A DNA stretch of 64,000 nucleotides from an uncultured Hyphomicrobiales bacterium (GTDB lineage Bacteria > Pseudomonadota > Alphaproteobacteria > Rhizobiales > Devosiaceae): the NCBI GenBank assembly GCA_903842455.1, contig CAIMLX010000174.1:58537-122536 (forward strand), given 5' to 3'. This document shows positions 57,401-64,000 of this stretch, piece by piece (within the stretch, counting starts at the first letter, position 1; every line of letters begins with the position of its first letter). The position numbers and the translations under genes were made by a program. The notes beneath the pieces were generated by a model. The model saw only the letters and a program-made list of their open reading frames with translations, searched no databases and was not told the origin of the DNA.

Positions 57401-58364
57401 TACATGGGATCCATCCTCGCTGCGCGTTTCGGGTTACGAGATCATCCCGCTCGCCAAACTTGGCCGGCCGCGCGTCGATGTCACGCTGCGCATCTCGGGC
57501 TTCTTCCGCGACGCCTTCCCGTCCCAGATCGCGCTGTTCGACAAAGCCGTACGCGCCATCGGCGCCCTCGACGAACCGCTCGACGACAACCCCATTGCCG
57601 CCCGCATGCGCACCGAGGCCCTCGACCTGATGCGCGATGGCGCAACCGACCGCGACGCCGCGCTGAAAGCCGGCCACCGCATCTTCGGCTCCAATCCCGG
57701 CGCCTATGGCGCCGGCCTGCAGGCCCTCATCGATTCCGGCAAGTGGGAGAAGAAGGCCAATCTGGCCGAGGCCTTCCTCAACTGGGGGCAGTATGCCTAT
57801 GGCGCCCACGCCGCTGGCACGCCCGAGCGAGACCGATTCATTGCAAGACTCAGCAATGTCGATGCCATCGTCCACAATCAGGACAACCGCGAGCACGATC
57901 TGCTGGATTCCGACGACTATTACCAGTTCGAAGGCGGCCTCGCCGCCACCGCCGAAACGCTCACCGGGCGCAAGCCTGCCGCCTACCACAACGACCACTC
58001 CCGGCCCGAGCGCCCCGTCGCGCGGACGCTGGAGGAAGAAATCTCGCGCGTCGTCCGCTCCCGCGTCGTCAATCCCAAGTGGATCGACGGGGTGAAGCGC
58101 CACGGCTACAAGGGCGCTTTCGAGATCATCGCGACCGTCGACTACATGTTCGCCTTCGCCGCCACCACCGGCGCGGTCAAGACCCATCATTTCGACCTCG
58201 CATTCGAGGCCTTCGTCGAAGACGATGCGACCCGCGATTTCATCCAGCAGAACAACCGCTTCGGCTATGATGAGCTGATCGCCAAGTTCAACGACGCCCG
58301 CCGCCGCGGCTTCTGGGTTCCCCGCTCCAACTCCGCCTTCGCCCATCTCGAGGAAAAGTCATGA
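54405..58364 (+). CDS. cobN: Cobaltochelatase subunit CobN
   Basis: A 1319-residue large subunit of the ATP-dependent aerobic cobaltochelatase, inserting cobalt into hydrogenobyrinic acid a,c-diamide with CobS and CobT. Core features include HAVIHNGKHGNLEWLPGKAT, LWAELPQLYPFIVNDPGEGT, GRNFYSVDIRAVPTPTAWEL and QDNREHDLLDSDDYYQFEGG. It is some tens of residues longer than a typical CobN because two repeat elements are translated in frame (about residues 161-209 and 464-513). Both lie in non-core positions and the frame is open throughout, so the gene is probably functional. cobST are not in the window. Confidence 0.96.
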   Translation: MHLLAAQAGALQQDGEAIDLGQTPADIVFASAADSELMMLAAAADRAGADDLRLANLLRLSHNLSVDMWLEQTVRHAKLVVIRLLGGPAYWPYGVDELTALSLSGAPKLAILPGDATPDPILQSRSTISPEAWTRLHSLFTAGGPENADTLLATFRQLTVPSPGGSAATLSLKGRGATVPRSAAELEAGHPRPSPLEGEGASRSEAGEGQFNPKPFPRFGLWNPRDGMVPELPPSPHPNVPILFYRAALEGAGTATLEALIAELEARHLNPVPIVVSSLKEGACIRFVQRVFADHPPGVILNLTGFALGLDGLAPDQNPFAGTDAPVIQLIQSGRPEVQWATDPQGLTAKDLAMQVVLPELDGRHGMLLVGHKQEAVWHARTQCPLSAYAPDADGIRRAVTLAKNWTTLRATPRGERRVAIVLANYPIRDGRLANGVGYDAPQSTVEILKTLAANGYELSAPSPSPLVGEGARRADEGSVQPAPPVASAPDAQTVSADPSSGAPRHLLPQGEKGTESPVLTGNVLIDALQSGPTNAHPERGAGIPFPVARYRALFANLPAKVQAEVTTRWGDPATDPFVRGETFHLPALRFGNVTILLQPARGYDLDETAAYHDPDLVPPHGYLAAYLWLRHEFAAHAVIHNGKHGNLEWLPGKATALDPASYPAALWAELPQLYPFIVNDPGEGTQAKRRTGAVIIDHLVPPLTRAETYGPLKDLEALLDEYYAAAGMDRRRLAGLRQRILDFARDTRLDRDIGLVPDETESLRRIDTFLCDLKEAQIRDGLHIFGQSPTGRLERDLIVALARVPRGEGAGEASLIRALADDLKLGVDPLTADLGAPWTGPGDWRTVGDIVEYLEALAAALVDGRRPDPTWHATAAVLTIIDTTIRPRLRASGPAETAALLAGLDSRFIAPGPSGAPSRGRLDVLPTGRNFYSVDIRAVPTPTAWELGQKSAENLLLRHFQDHGTPLASLALSVWGTANMRTGGDDIAQALAFIGAKPTWDPSSLRVSGYEIIPLAKLGRPRVDVTLRISGFFRDAFPSQIALFDKAVRAIGALDEPLDDNPIAARMRTEALDLMRDGATDRDAALKAGHRIFGSNPGAYGAGLQALIDSGKWEKKANLAEAFLNWGQYAYGAHAAGTPERDRFIARLSNVDAIVHNQDNREHDLLDSDDYYQFEGGLAATAETLTGRKPAAYHNDHSRPERPVARTLEEEISRVVRSRVVNPKWIDGVKRHGYKGAFEIIATVDYMFAFAATTGAVKTHHFDLAFEAFVEDDATRDFIQQNNRFGYDELIAKFNDARRRGFWVPRSNSAFAHLEEKS
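54884..55031. repeat. First repeat element inserted in frame within cobN
   Basis: The element is bounded by CCCCTCACCC and GGGTGAGGGG and holds internal arms CCCTCAAGGGGAGAGGGG and CCCCTCTCCCCTTGAGGG. It encodes a Gly/Ser/Pro/Glu-rich segment (for example PSPLEGEGASRSEAGEG). Confidence 0.9.
55794..55944. repeat. Second repeat element inserted in frame within cobN
   Basis: The arms CCTTCTCCCCTTGTGGGAGA (from 55794) and TCTCCCACAAGGGGAGAAGG (to 55944) are inverted copies. The inner boundaries are GATGAGGGGTC and GACCCCTCATC. It encodes a low-complexity Pro/Ser/Gly-rich segment (PSPLVGEGARRADEGS and PSSGAPRHLLPQGEKG). Confidence 0.9.
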
Positions 58365-59002
58365 CCGACAAGGCCCCCAAGAAGACTGACCTGATGAGCG
58401 AGGCGGAGCGCGACGCCTACCACGCTGAAAAGATGAAGAAAAAGAAGGAGGCGCGGAACAAGATCCTCGCCACCAAGACCGAGGAGAAGGGCCTGCTGAT
58501 CGTCCATACCGGCAAGGGCAAGGGCAAGTCGACGGCGGCCTTCGGCATGGTGTTCCGCGCCATCGGCCACGGCTTCAAGGTCGGCATCGTGCAGTTCGTC
58601 AAGGGCGCCTGGAGCACCGGCGAACGCGACGTGCTCGACAAGTTCCCCGAGCAGGTGACCATCAAGGCCATGGGCGAGGGTTTTACCTGGGATGTGGCCG
58701 ACCGCCAGCGCGACCTCGCCGCCGCCCGCGGCGCGTGGGAGATGGCCAAGACCCTGATCGCCGACGAAACCTACAAGCTCATCCTGCTCGACGAGCTCAA
58801 CATCGTGCTGCGCTACGACTACCTGCCGCTCGACGAAGTGCTCGAGGTGCTCCGCAACAAGCCCGCCGACACCCACGTCATCGTCACCGGCCGCAACGCC
58901 AAGGACGAGCTGATCGAACTTGCCGACCTCGTCACCGAGATGACCGAAATCAAGCACCCGTTCCGGGCAGGGGTAAAAGCCCAGGCCGGCATCGAGTTTT
59001 AG
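58361..59002 (+). CDS. cobO: Cob(I)yrinic acid a,c-diamide adenosyltransferase
   Basis: A 213-residue CobA/CobO-type corrinoid adenosyltransferase. The P-loop is LLIVHTGKGKGKSTAAFGMV, followed by GIVQFVKGAWSTGERDVL, the ILLDELNIVLRYDYLP Walker-B-like segment and HVIVTGRNAKDELIELADLV. Lys/Glu-rich N-terminal residues 1-45 are typical. The start overlaps the cobN stop (ATGA), so both are translated together. It is the last gene under the riboswitch. Confidence 0.97.
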   Translation: MTDKAPKKTDLMSEAERDAYHAEKMKKKKEARNKILATKTEEKGLLIVHTGKGKGKSTAAFGMVFRAIGHGFKVGIVQFVKGAWSTGERDVLDKFPEQVTIKAMGEGFTWDVADRQRDLAAARGAWEMAKTLIADETYKLILLDELNIVLRYDYLPLDEVLEVLRNKPADTHVIVTGRNAKDELIELADLVTEMTEIKHPFRAGVKAQAGIEF

Positions 59003-59024
59003 GGGAACTGCGCTGACGTTGCCG

Positions 59025-59082
59025 GGGTCCTCCCCTGCGAAGCGGGGGAGGGGGACCACCCGTAGGGTGGTGGAGGGGGCGG
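59025..59082. repeat. Repeat element after cobO
   Basis: TCCTCCCCTGCGAAGCGGGG with following GGAGGGGGACCACCCGTAGG and GTGGTGGAGGGGGCGG forms two small hairpins. It lies between the convergent cobO and the secreted protein gene and may act as a bidirectional RNA-end structure. Confidence 0.7.
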
Positions 59083-59113
59083 TAGCAGACGCTAGTCAGG
59101 CCCTATCCGCCCA

Positions 59114-59593
59114 TCAGCACTGCCACCCCGCGCCGCTGTCCCTCAGGCTTCCGACCAGCCTGTCGACCACCGGGTTGAACGCCTTGAGGTCCGCCTCCGA
59201 GTATTCCAGCTCGAACGCGCCATAGATGCCGCCATCGCACATCCGGATCGCCCGCACATAGAGGATGCGGCTGCCCCGCTTTCCCGACCAGCTGGCCCAG
59301 CTCGGCGTCGTCGCTTCATAGGTGAAGGCCCAGCCGTCATCCTTGTTCCATTGCATGCGCTGAGCCGCGTTGCTCTCGAAGTCGCCGTCGACGATCAGGC
59401 TGCCATAGATGGAGAGCTTCGCCGTCGGCGTTGCAAACCCCAGCCCGTCGCCATTGGCCGGCGCCGCCCCGGGCGCAAAGCCCGGCGGCACATCGGCCTC
59501 GACGCCGAAGCGCTCGTTGACATAGTGCCCCCACTCGGCCGCGCAGAGCGGGGTGGCGAACAGGGCGACGATCAGGGCGAGGACAATGCGCAT
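59114..59593 (-). CDS. Small secreted protein of unknown function
   Basis: A 159-residue protein with a Sec signal peptide (MRIVLALIVALFATPLCA-AE). The mature part has RFGVEADVPPGFAPGA and SKLSIYG-type beta strands, with two cysteines in MCDGGI and the C-terminal WQC that could form a disulfide. No family is recognised. ATG 59593 is the only start that gives a signal peptide; the open frame continues upstream to 60124 through the MerR gene. It is divergent from the merR-type gene with a MerR-like operator between, so it may be that regulator's target. Confidence 0.8.
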   Translation of the reverse strand: MRIVLALIVALFATPLCAAEWGHYVNERFGVEADVPPGFAPGAAPANGDGLGFATPTAKLSIYGSLIVDGDFESNAAQRMQWNKDDGWAFTYEATTPSWASWSGKRGSRILYVRAIRMCDGGIYGAFELEYSEADLKAFNPVVDRLVGSLRDSGAGWQC

Positions 59594-59653
59594 GGCGCCG
59601 AATTTGCCACGCCTCGGCTGAACGCTCAATGAGCGCCGCGACGCTCTGCCCGC

Positions 59654-59683
59654 TTGCAATTGCGGCTGCTCACCCCAGATAAT
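59654..59683 (+). promoter_or_regulatory. Promoter of the MerR-type regulator gene
   Basis: TTGCAA (59654-59659), an 18-bp spacer and GATAAT (59678-59683) give a good sigma-70-like promoter. The expected start near 59690 falls inside the dyad operator, leaving an 18-base leader before ATG 59708. Confidence 0.5.
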
Positions 59684-59700
59684 CCTCCAGTCACTAGAGG
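59684..59700. promoter_or_regulatory. MerR-family operator-like dyad
   Basis: CCTCCAGTCACTAGAGG is a near-perfect inverted repeat of the CueR/ZntR/HmrR operator type. Read on the minus strand it is followed by GATTAT, so it could also drive the secreted protein gene at 59593 from an activated promoter. Confidence 0.55.
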
Positions 59701-59707
59701 TTCGAGC

Positions 59708-60139
59708 ATGAGCAGCTATTCCATCGGCGACCTCTCGGCGCAGTCGGGCGTCAAGGTCCCGACCATCCGCTATTACGAGCAGATCGGCCTGATCGACGCG
59801 CCGGCCCGCACCGAGGGCAACCAGCGGCGCTACGGCGCGGCCGAACTCGATCGCCTGCGCTTCATCGCCCATGCCCGCGACATGGGCTTTGCGATGGAGT
59901 CGCTGAAATCCATGCTGTCGCTCTCCGAACGCAAGGAAGCGCCCTGCGCCAGCGTGGACGCAATCGTCGTGCAACACCTGGCCGAAGTCGACCAGCGCAT
60001 CGACCAGCTCACGCGCCTCCGCGGCGAACTCGCGGGCATGCTGTCGGGCGGACATCACGGCACGGTCGGCGAATGCCGGGTGGTCGAGGTGCTGTCCGAT
60101 CACGACCAGTGCGGGTGCGAGCACGGCGCCGCGGCATAG
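59708..60139 (+). CDS. MerR family transcriptional regulator
   Basis: A 143-residue MerR regulator. The winged helix includes YSIGDLSAQSGVKVPTIRYY and EGNQRRYGAAELDRLRFI. The dimerisation helix is preceded by PCASVDAI, and the C-terminus has cysteines in GECRVVEVLSDHDQCGCEHG, matching metal-sensing members such as ZntR/HmrR/PbrR-like proteins. ATG 59708 is the only sensible start; the frame from 59654 would cross its promoter. The metal is not determined. Confidence 0.92.
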   Translation: MSSYSIGDLSAQSGVKVPTIRYYEQIGLIDAPARTEGNQRRYGAAELDRLRFIAHARDMGFAMESLKSMLSLSERKEAPCASVDAIVVQHLAEVDQRIDQLTRLRGELAGMLSGGHHGTVGECRVVEVLSDHDQCGCEHGAAA

Positions 60140-60144
60140 CGAAG

Positions 60145-62391
60145 TCAGACCGCCATCAGGTCCTGCTGTTCATCGAGCAGCCTCGTCAGCTGTTCGAGGG
60201 GCATCGGCCGGGCGAAGAAATAGCCCTGAAACTCGCGGCAGCCGAGACGGGCCAGGGTGGTGGCCTCTTCCTTGCGCTCCACGCCTTCCGCGGTCACGCC
60301 GAGACCCATCGCGAAGGCATAAACCATGGTGCTCTCCACGAGGGCGGACTGGACCGCGTCCATGTCGATGTCGGCGACCAGCGAGCGGTCGAGCTTGACC
60401 CGGTCGAAGGCAAACTGGCGCAGGTAGCCGATCGAGGAAAAGCCGGTGCCGAAGTCGTCGAGGGCGATCAGGATGCCCTTTTCGCGCAGCGCCTCGATGA
60501 TGCGCTTGGCGCGCTCGGGCTGGGCCACGAGGAAGGACTCCGTCACTTCGAGCTGTAGCCGGCCAGCGGGCATCTCCCATTCATCGAGCACCGCCATGAT
60601 GGCCGTGGCGAGGTCCGGGTTGCGCAGTTGCATGCCCGACACGTTGACCGACACCTTCAGCCGCTCGAGCGGGCCGATTTCTTCCACCGCGCGGCGCAGC
60701 GCAAACATGCCCAGGTCGTCGATCAGGCCACTGCGCTCGGCGGCCGGGATGAAGATCGCGGGGCTCATGGGGCCACCCAGCCGGCGCGTCCAGCGCATCA
60801 GCGCTTCGACGCCAATGATCGAGCGGGTCCCGAAGTCGATGATCGGCTGGTACTCGAGGTCGAACTCGCCGGCGTCGAGACCGCGGCGAATATCGGCCTG
60901 CAGTTCGAGGCGCTGGCGGCGCTCGTCCTCGATGGCCGGGTCGTAGTCGACCAGCTGGCGGCCACCGGTCTCGCGGGCCCGGGCCAGAGCGGTCTCGGCC
61001 ATGCGGATCAGTTCCGAGATGCCGTCCCTGTCGATCGCCGTGTCGGCCACGCCGATTGAAAAGCCGATCTTGAGCTGCAGGTTGTCGACCAGCACCGGCT
61101 GGTTGGCCATCGCCAGAAGGCGAGCCGCAAGGCCGCGGATCAGGCTTGCCGCGTTGGCGCCCGTGCTGGCCAGCGCCAGTTCTGCCGGCCCGGTGCGGGC
61201 AAAAAGTACATCAGGGCCGATTTCGAGCTCGAGCAGGTCGGCGAGGCGGTCCAGCAGGCGGTCGCCAGCCTCGCGCCCGTAGGAATCCACCACGTCGAGG
61301 AAACCGTCGATGCCAACCAGCGCCATCGCCACCGGCTGGGCGTTCTGGCGCTTCGGCAGGCAGACCTTCAGGCTCTCCACGAGACCGAAGCCGTTGGGCA
61401 GGCCGGTCACGCCGTCGTACCGGGCGTTCTGCCAGTCGCGCTTGTCGGCCTCGGCGCGGCTCTTGATCGACGACCAGAACGCGGTGAGCACCGTGACGAT
61501 CAACGCGCCGATGATCAGCATCACCACCGCCGCCATGCCGGCGGAATGGGCGAAGGCCGGATCGCCAGGACGGCGCGGTTGCCAGGCGATACGAGCGACC
61601 TCGGTGCCGGCGGCATCGGTCAGTGCCATGCTGTTCTGGCCGTCTGCCACGTGCTCGACGAGCCGTGGAACAGGCAGCTGGAAGCGCAGGGCCACCTGGT
61701 TCAGCAGCGCATCGTCGAGGCGTTTGCCAAGCCAGAGGATGCGACGCTCATCACGCGGCACCGATGCCTGCCCGGTATTGCCGTGCACCACGGCGCCAGC
61801 CAGGGCGGTGATTCCATCGGCCGTACCGGCGAGATGGGCAACCGTGGCATCGTCACCTGCCCGGCCGACGGCCTCGTCCAGTTCGGCGAGCAGGGCGTCC
61901 GCCCCGGACATGCTGTCCTGCAGGCGGCCGGTGATCGCATCCTTGCTGGACTCGCCAAAGACGATGCCGCCCTCGCGGTCGGAGATGATAGCGACGTCGT
62001 AGGTGTCCGAAATCCGGGCTGTAGCGCCCCAGGTTGAATCGAACCAGGCGGGGTTGGGCGAGATGTAGGTATTGATATACGCCTCGGTCCAGGTCGCTTC
62101 GTCGGCGGCAGATTCACCTAGTCCGATCACGACCGACTCGATGGCCGCCTTGATGGCCGTTTCGCCCCGGTCGGCATCGATGGCGTTCATCTCATCGCTC
62201 ATCATGTGCATGACCAGAAAGACCAGGGCACAGACGCCGCCGTAGACAATCGCCGAGGGGACGGCGACCCAGAAGGCAAAGCTGCGCATCGGGCTGCCCG
62301 CCACCGCCTGCAAGCGCCGACGGATGCCGCTCCCACGCCGGCGCTCGGCAGGCTCAGTCAGATTGTCGGAAGCTTCAGGCAAAGGCCGCAC
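60145..62391 (-). CDS. CHASE4-GGDEF-EAL protein, probable c-di-GMP phosphodiesterase
   Basis: A 748-residue membrane sensor. An N-terminal span lies at about 38-62, a periplasmic CHASE4-like domain at about 65-265 and a second span at about 276-298. The GGDEF domain (about 325-480) has TGPAEL where GGDEF should be, so it is not expected to make c-di-GMP. The EAL domain (about 495-735) keeps VEALMRW, NVSGMQLRN and DDFGTGFSS, so hydrolysis of c-di-GMP is likely. The start is GTG 62391 without a ribosome site; an alternative ATG at 62289 would remove the first 34 residues. A CtrA-type box lies upstream. Confidence 0.9.
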   Translation of the reverse strand: MRPLPEASDNLTEPAERRRGSGIRRRLQAVAGSPMRSFAFWVAVPSAIVYGGVCALVFLVMHMMSDEMNAIDADRGETAIKAAIESVVIGLGESAADEATWTEAYINTYISPNPAWFDSTWGATARISDTYDVAIISDREGGIVFGESSKDAITGRLQDSMSGADALLAELDEAVGRAGDDATVAHLAGTADGITALAGAVVHGNTGQASVPRDERRILWLGKRLDDALLNQVALRFQLPVPRLVEHVADGQNSMALTDAAGTEVARIAWQPRRPGDPAFAHSAGMAAVVMLIIGALIVTVLTAFWSSIKSRAEADKRDWQNARYDGVTGLPNGFGLVESLKVCLPKRQNAQPVAMALVGIDGFLDVVDSYGREAGDRLLDRLADLLELEIGPDVLFARTGPAELALASTGANAASLIRGLAARLLAMANQPVLVDNLQLKIGFSIGVADTAIDRDGISELIRMAETALARARETGGRQLVDYDPAIEDERRQRLELQADIRRGLDAGEFDLEYQPIIDFGTRSIIGVEALMRWTRRLGGPMSPAIFIPAAERSGLIDDLGMFALRRAVEEIGPLERLKVSVNVSGMQLRNPDLATAIMAVLDEWEMPAGRLQLEVTESFLVAQPERAKRIIEALREKGILIALDDFGTGFSSIGYLRQFAFDRVKLDRSLVADIDMDAVQSALVESTMVYAFAMGLGVTAEGVERKEEATTLARLGCREFQGYFFARPMPLEQLTRLLDEQQDLMAV

Positions 62392-62430
62392 CAGTCGTGA
62401 AAAAGCATGGCGGACGCTACGTAACGCGGC

Positions 62431-62445
62431 TTAATGCGGGCTTAA
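62431..62445. promoter_or_regulatory. CtrA-type binding site between the two c-di-GMP genes
   Basis: TTAATGCGGGCTTAA is an exact TTAA-N7-TTAA match to the alphaproteobacterial CtrA consensus. It is in the 218-bp divergent region, 40 bp from the phosphodiesterase start and 165 bp from the GAF-GGDEF start. Confidence 0.45.
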
Positions 62446-62501
62446 ATCCGTGCCGCAAGCGTACTGGGGAACCGCCGGAGACAAGGGGTGGTTAACGCTG
62501 T

Positions 62502-62522
62502 CATGATGTCTTTGTCATCATG
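62502..62522. other. Perfect dyad CATGATG-N7-CATCATG
   Basis: CATGATG (62502-62508) and CATCATG (62516-62522) form an inverted repeat with a 7-base centre, in the divergent regulatory region. It could be an operator; the regulator is unknown. Confidence 0.3.
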
Positions 62523-62609
62523 CCCGCACCGTGCCCGGCGCTAACGCGAGGTTAAACCGCCGGACCTACGGTTATCCTGAACACCGCAGTTAGGACCTGG
62601 GAGACGATC

Positions 62610-63839
62610 ATGATCGCTGCCACCACGATCGCAGGGGACGGCCCGGAATCGGAGCGCCTCGACAAGCTCGAAGAATACGACATCCTCGATACGCCGACCG
62701 AGGAGTCCTTCGACCGGGTCGCCCGGCTGATCAGCCAGATTTTTGGCGTCGAGATCGGCATCGTATCGATGATCGACGGCCACCGGCAGTGGTACAAGGC
62801 CATCCAGGGCATGATCGCCCGTGAAACCAGCCTGTCGGAAACCTTCTGCCGCTACACCATGCAGGGGGACAAGGCGATGGTCGTGCCGGACGCCACACTC
62901 GATCCCCGTTTCGCCGACAACCCGATGGTCACCGGCGAGCCGGGCGTGAGGTTCTATGCCGGCGTGCCGCTGCGCACCCGCGACGGCTTCAACCTTGGCA
63001 CGCTGTGCGCCATAGACACCAAGCCGCGGGAATTCGGCAGCAAGGACATTGCCATCCTCGAAGACCTGGCCCGGGTGGTCATCCACGATCTCGAGCTGTC
63101 GCAGCAGGCTGCCGTCGACACGCTGACTGGGGCGCTGTCACGCGCCGCCTTCAAGGCCGAGGCACGTCGGCACCTCGCGCTGGCCGACCGATCCGGCGAG
63201 GATGCGGCGCTGATCTGCTTCGACCTCGATCACTTCAAGTCGATCAACGACACCCAGGGCCATGCGGCGGGCGACAAGGTGCTGGCTGCCGTCGGCGAAG
63301 TTTGCCGCGAACACCTGCGCGGCTCCGACTTCATTGGCCGGCTCGGCGGCGAAGAGTTTGCCATCCTGCTGCCCAAGACCGATATCGACGGCGGCGTTCA
63401 GGTGGCGGGCAAGCTGCGCGAGGCCATTGCTGCGCTGGGCGCGGAGTTCGCGTTCAGCATCTCGGCCAGTTTCGGCGTCGCCGGACGCGGCGGCAAGTTC
63501 GACCAGATCGACGCCTTGCTCGAACGGGCCGACCAGGCGATGTACGCAGCCAAGCGAAACGGCCGGAACCAGGTGGTGAGCGAAGCAGGTGCCACCGCCG
63601 TCCCTGCCGCACCGCGGCGGCGCGTGCTGAAGGCTGGAAAGATCCGCAACCTCAATGGCCGCACGAGTCTCGATTGCACCGTCCGCTCGATCGGCGACGA
63701 TGGCGCAACCCTCAGTGTCTCCTCGCCCCTCGGCATCCCGGACGACTTCGTCCTTGCCATCCCAGGCGACAACTTCGAATCCCCCTGCCACGTCACCGGC
63801 CGCTCCGAACACGCGGTGGAGGTGCGCTTCAAGCGCTAA
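62610..63839 (+). CDS. GAF-GGDEF-PilZ protein, probable diguanylate cyclase
   Basis: A 409-residue cytoplasmic protein. A GAF domain (about 20-165) has VSMIDGHRQWYKA, LSETFCRYTM and FYAGVPLRTRDG. The GGDEF domain (about 170-325) has an intact GGEEF in RLGGEEFAILLP and DLDHFKSINDTQGHAAGD, so it should make c-di-GMP. The last 75 residues (from RRRVLKAGKI) are PilZ-like, but the RxxxR and D/NxSxxG positions read RRVLK and RSIGDDG, both altered. PilZ may have lost c-di-GMP binding and act as a partner interface. Confidence 0.92.
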   Translation: MIAATTIAGDGPESERLDKLEEYDILDTPTEESFDRVARLISQIFGVEIGIVSMIDGHRQWYKAIQGMIARETSLSETFCRYTMQGDKAMVVPDATLDPRFADNPMVTGEPGVRFYAGVPLRTRDGFNLGTLCAIDTKPREFGSKDIAILEDLARVVIHDLELSQQAAVDTLTGALSRAAFKAEARRHLALADRSGEDAALICFDLDHFKSINDTQGHAAGDKVLAAVGEVCREHLRGSDFIGRLGGEEFAILLPKTDIDGGVQVAGKLREAIAALGAEFAFSISASFGVAGRGGKFDQIDALLERADQAMYAAKRNGRNQVVSEAGATAVPAAPRRRVLKAGKIRNLNGRTSLDCTVRSIGDDGATLSVSSPLGIPDDFVLAIPGDNFESPCHVTGRSEHAVEVRFKR

Positions 63840-63967
63840 GTGGGCAACAGCCTGTCGACCCGCATCGAGCCGGCGGTCATTCAGAGGTGGCTCGATAAAT
63901 CTGCACAGCGGGTTAAGTGGAGTTTCTGCCTGAAGGCGGCCAAGATGGCTGCCGAACAGGAGATCAG

Positions 63968-64000
63968 ATGACGAAGCGTATACGCCGGAACCACAGTCCG
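63968..64000 (+). CDS. IS3 family transposase OrfA, N-terminus only (cut by window edge)
   Basis: The last eleven codons read MTKRIRRNHSP, the characteristic beginning of IS3-family OrfA proteins (helix-turn-helix transposase subunit). A ribosome site GGAGATCAG precedes ATG 63968. The left terminal repeat must lie between 63840 and 63967, but its edge cannot be fixed without the other end. Assignment rests on a short segment. Confidence 0.6.
   Translation, partial: MTKRIRRNHSP

Noticed and set aside
54405..58364. cobN as a frameshifted or pseudogene because of the foreign segments
   Set aside because: The frame is open across both inserted elements and core motifs are intact to the stop.

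Overview
The window is GC-rich, densely packed bacterial chromosome with no rRNA or tRNA visible. Gene content points to an alphaproteobacterium of the Hyphomicrobiales (Rhizobiales), with Devosia-like bacteria a reasonable guess. The supporting signs are a cobalamin pathway with CobF, CobN, CobO and CobW, an Entner-Doudoroff operon, a Zur-regulated zinc importer, a RirA-type iron box (TGA-N9-TCA) and a CtrA-type box (TTAA-N7-TTAA). The genus is inference; no marker gene is present.

Layout. 1-4.8 kb (minus): a secreted PAN/peptidoglycan-binding-like protein cut by the window edge, then trehalose synthesis (otsB-otsA). 4.9-14 kb (minus): a nucleoside salvage operon made of a BMP-type ABC importer, cytidine deaminase, deoxyribose-phosphate aldolase and a double-domain aldehyde dehydrogenase, with a small conserved protein at the end. 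14.1-19.4 kb: a CoxG-like protein (minus), then a four-gene plus-strand cassette of largely unknown function (TelA-like helical protein, DUF6384-like membrane protein, Gly-tailed coiled-coil protein, CBM9-like protein). 19.4-23.4 kb: ferric iron ABC importer fbpC-fbpA-fbpB. 23.4-27 kb: a nucleotidyltransferase-fold protein and a DevBCA/MacB-like ABC exporter. 27-32.3 kb (minus): BadF-type sugar kinase, zwf, pgl and edd.

32.5-46 kb is the main cobalamin locus (cobU, cobD, cobQ, cobF, cobB, cobK, cobM, cbiG-cobJ, cobI, cobL, cobH, an unknown RNase H-like protein, cbiX), interleaved on both strands with almost no spacing. 46.2-51 kb: a CDF metal exporter, a repeat-rich gap, and the zinc operon (43-residue protein-znuC-znuB-znuA-zur) behind a Zur-box-like site. 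52-59 kb: a cobalamin riboswitch followed by a CbiM-like permease, cobW, a PhnA-domain protein, cobN and cobO. The end holds a MerR regulator, two c-di-GMP proteins (CHASE4-GGDEF-EAL and GAF-GGDEF-PilZ) and the first codons of an IS3-family transposase.

A cross-cutting feature is a family of GC-rich inverted repeats, related to CCCTCACCC / CTCCCCTTG-AAGGGGAG / TCATCCCTGCGAAGGCAGGGA. They lie in intergenic gaps and, strikingly, in frame inside cobN (twice), cobB and the aldehyde dehydrogenase linker. Together the genes describe an aerobic heterotroph that makes B12, takes up nucleosides, ferric iron and zinc, and burns sugars through the Entner-Doudoroff route. cobA, cobG/cobZ, cobS, cobT, cobC and cobV are not in the window.
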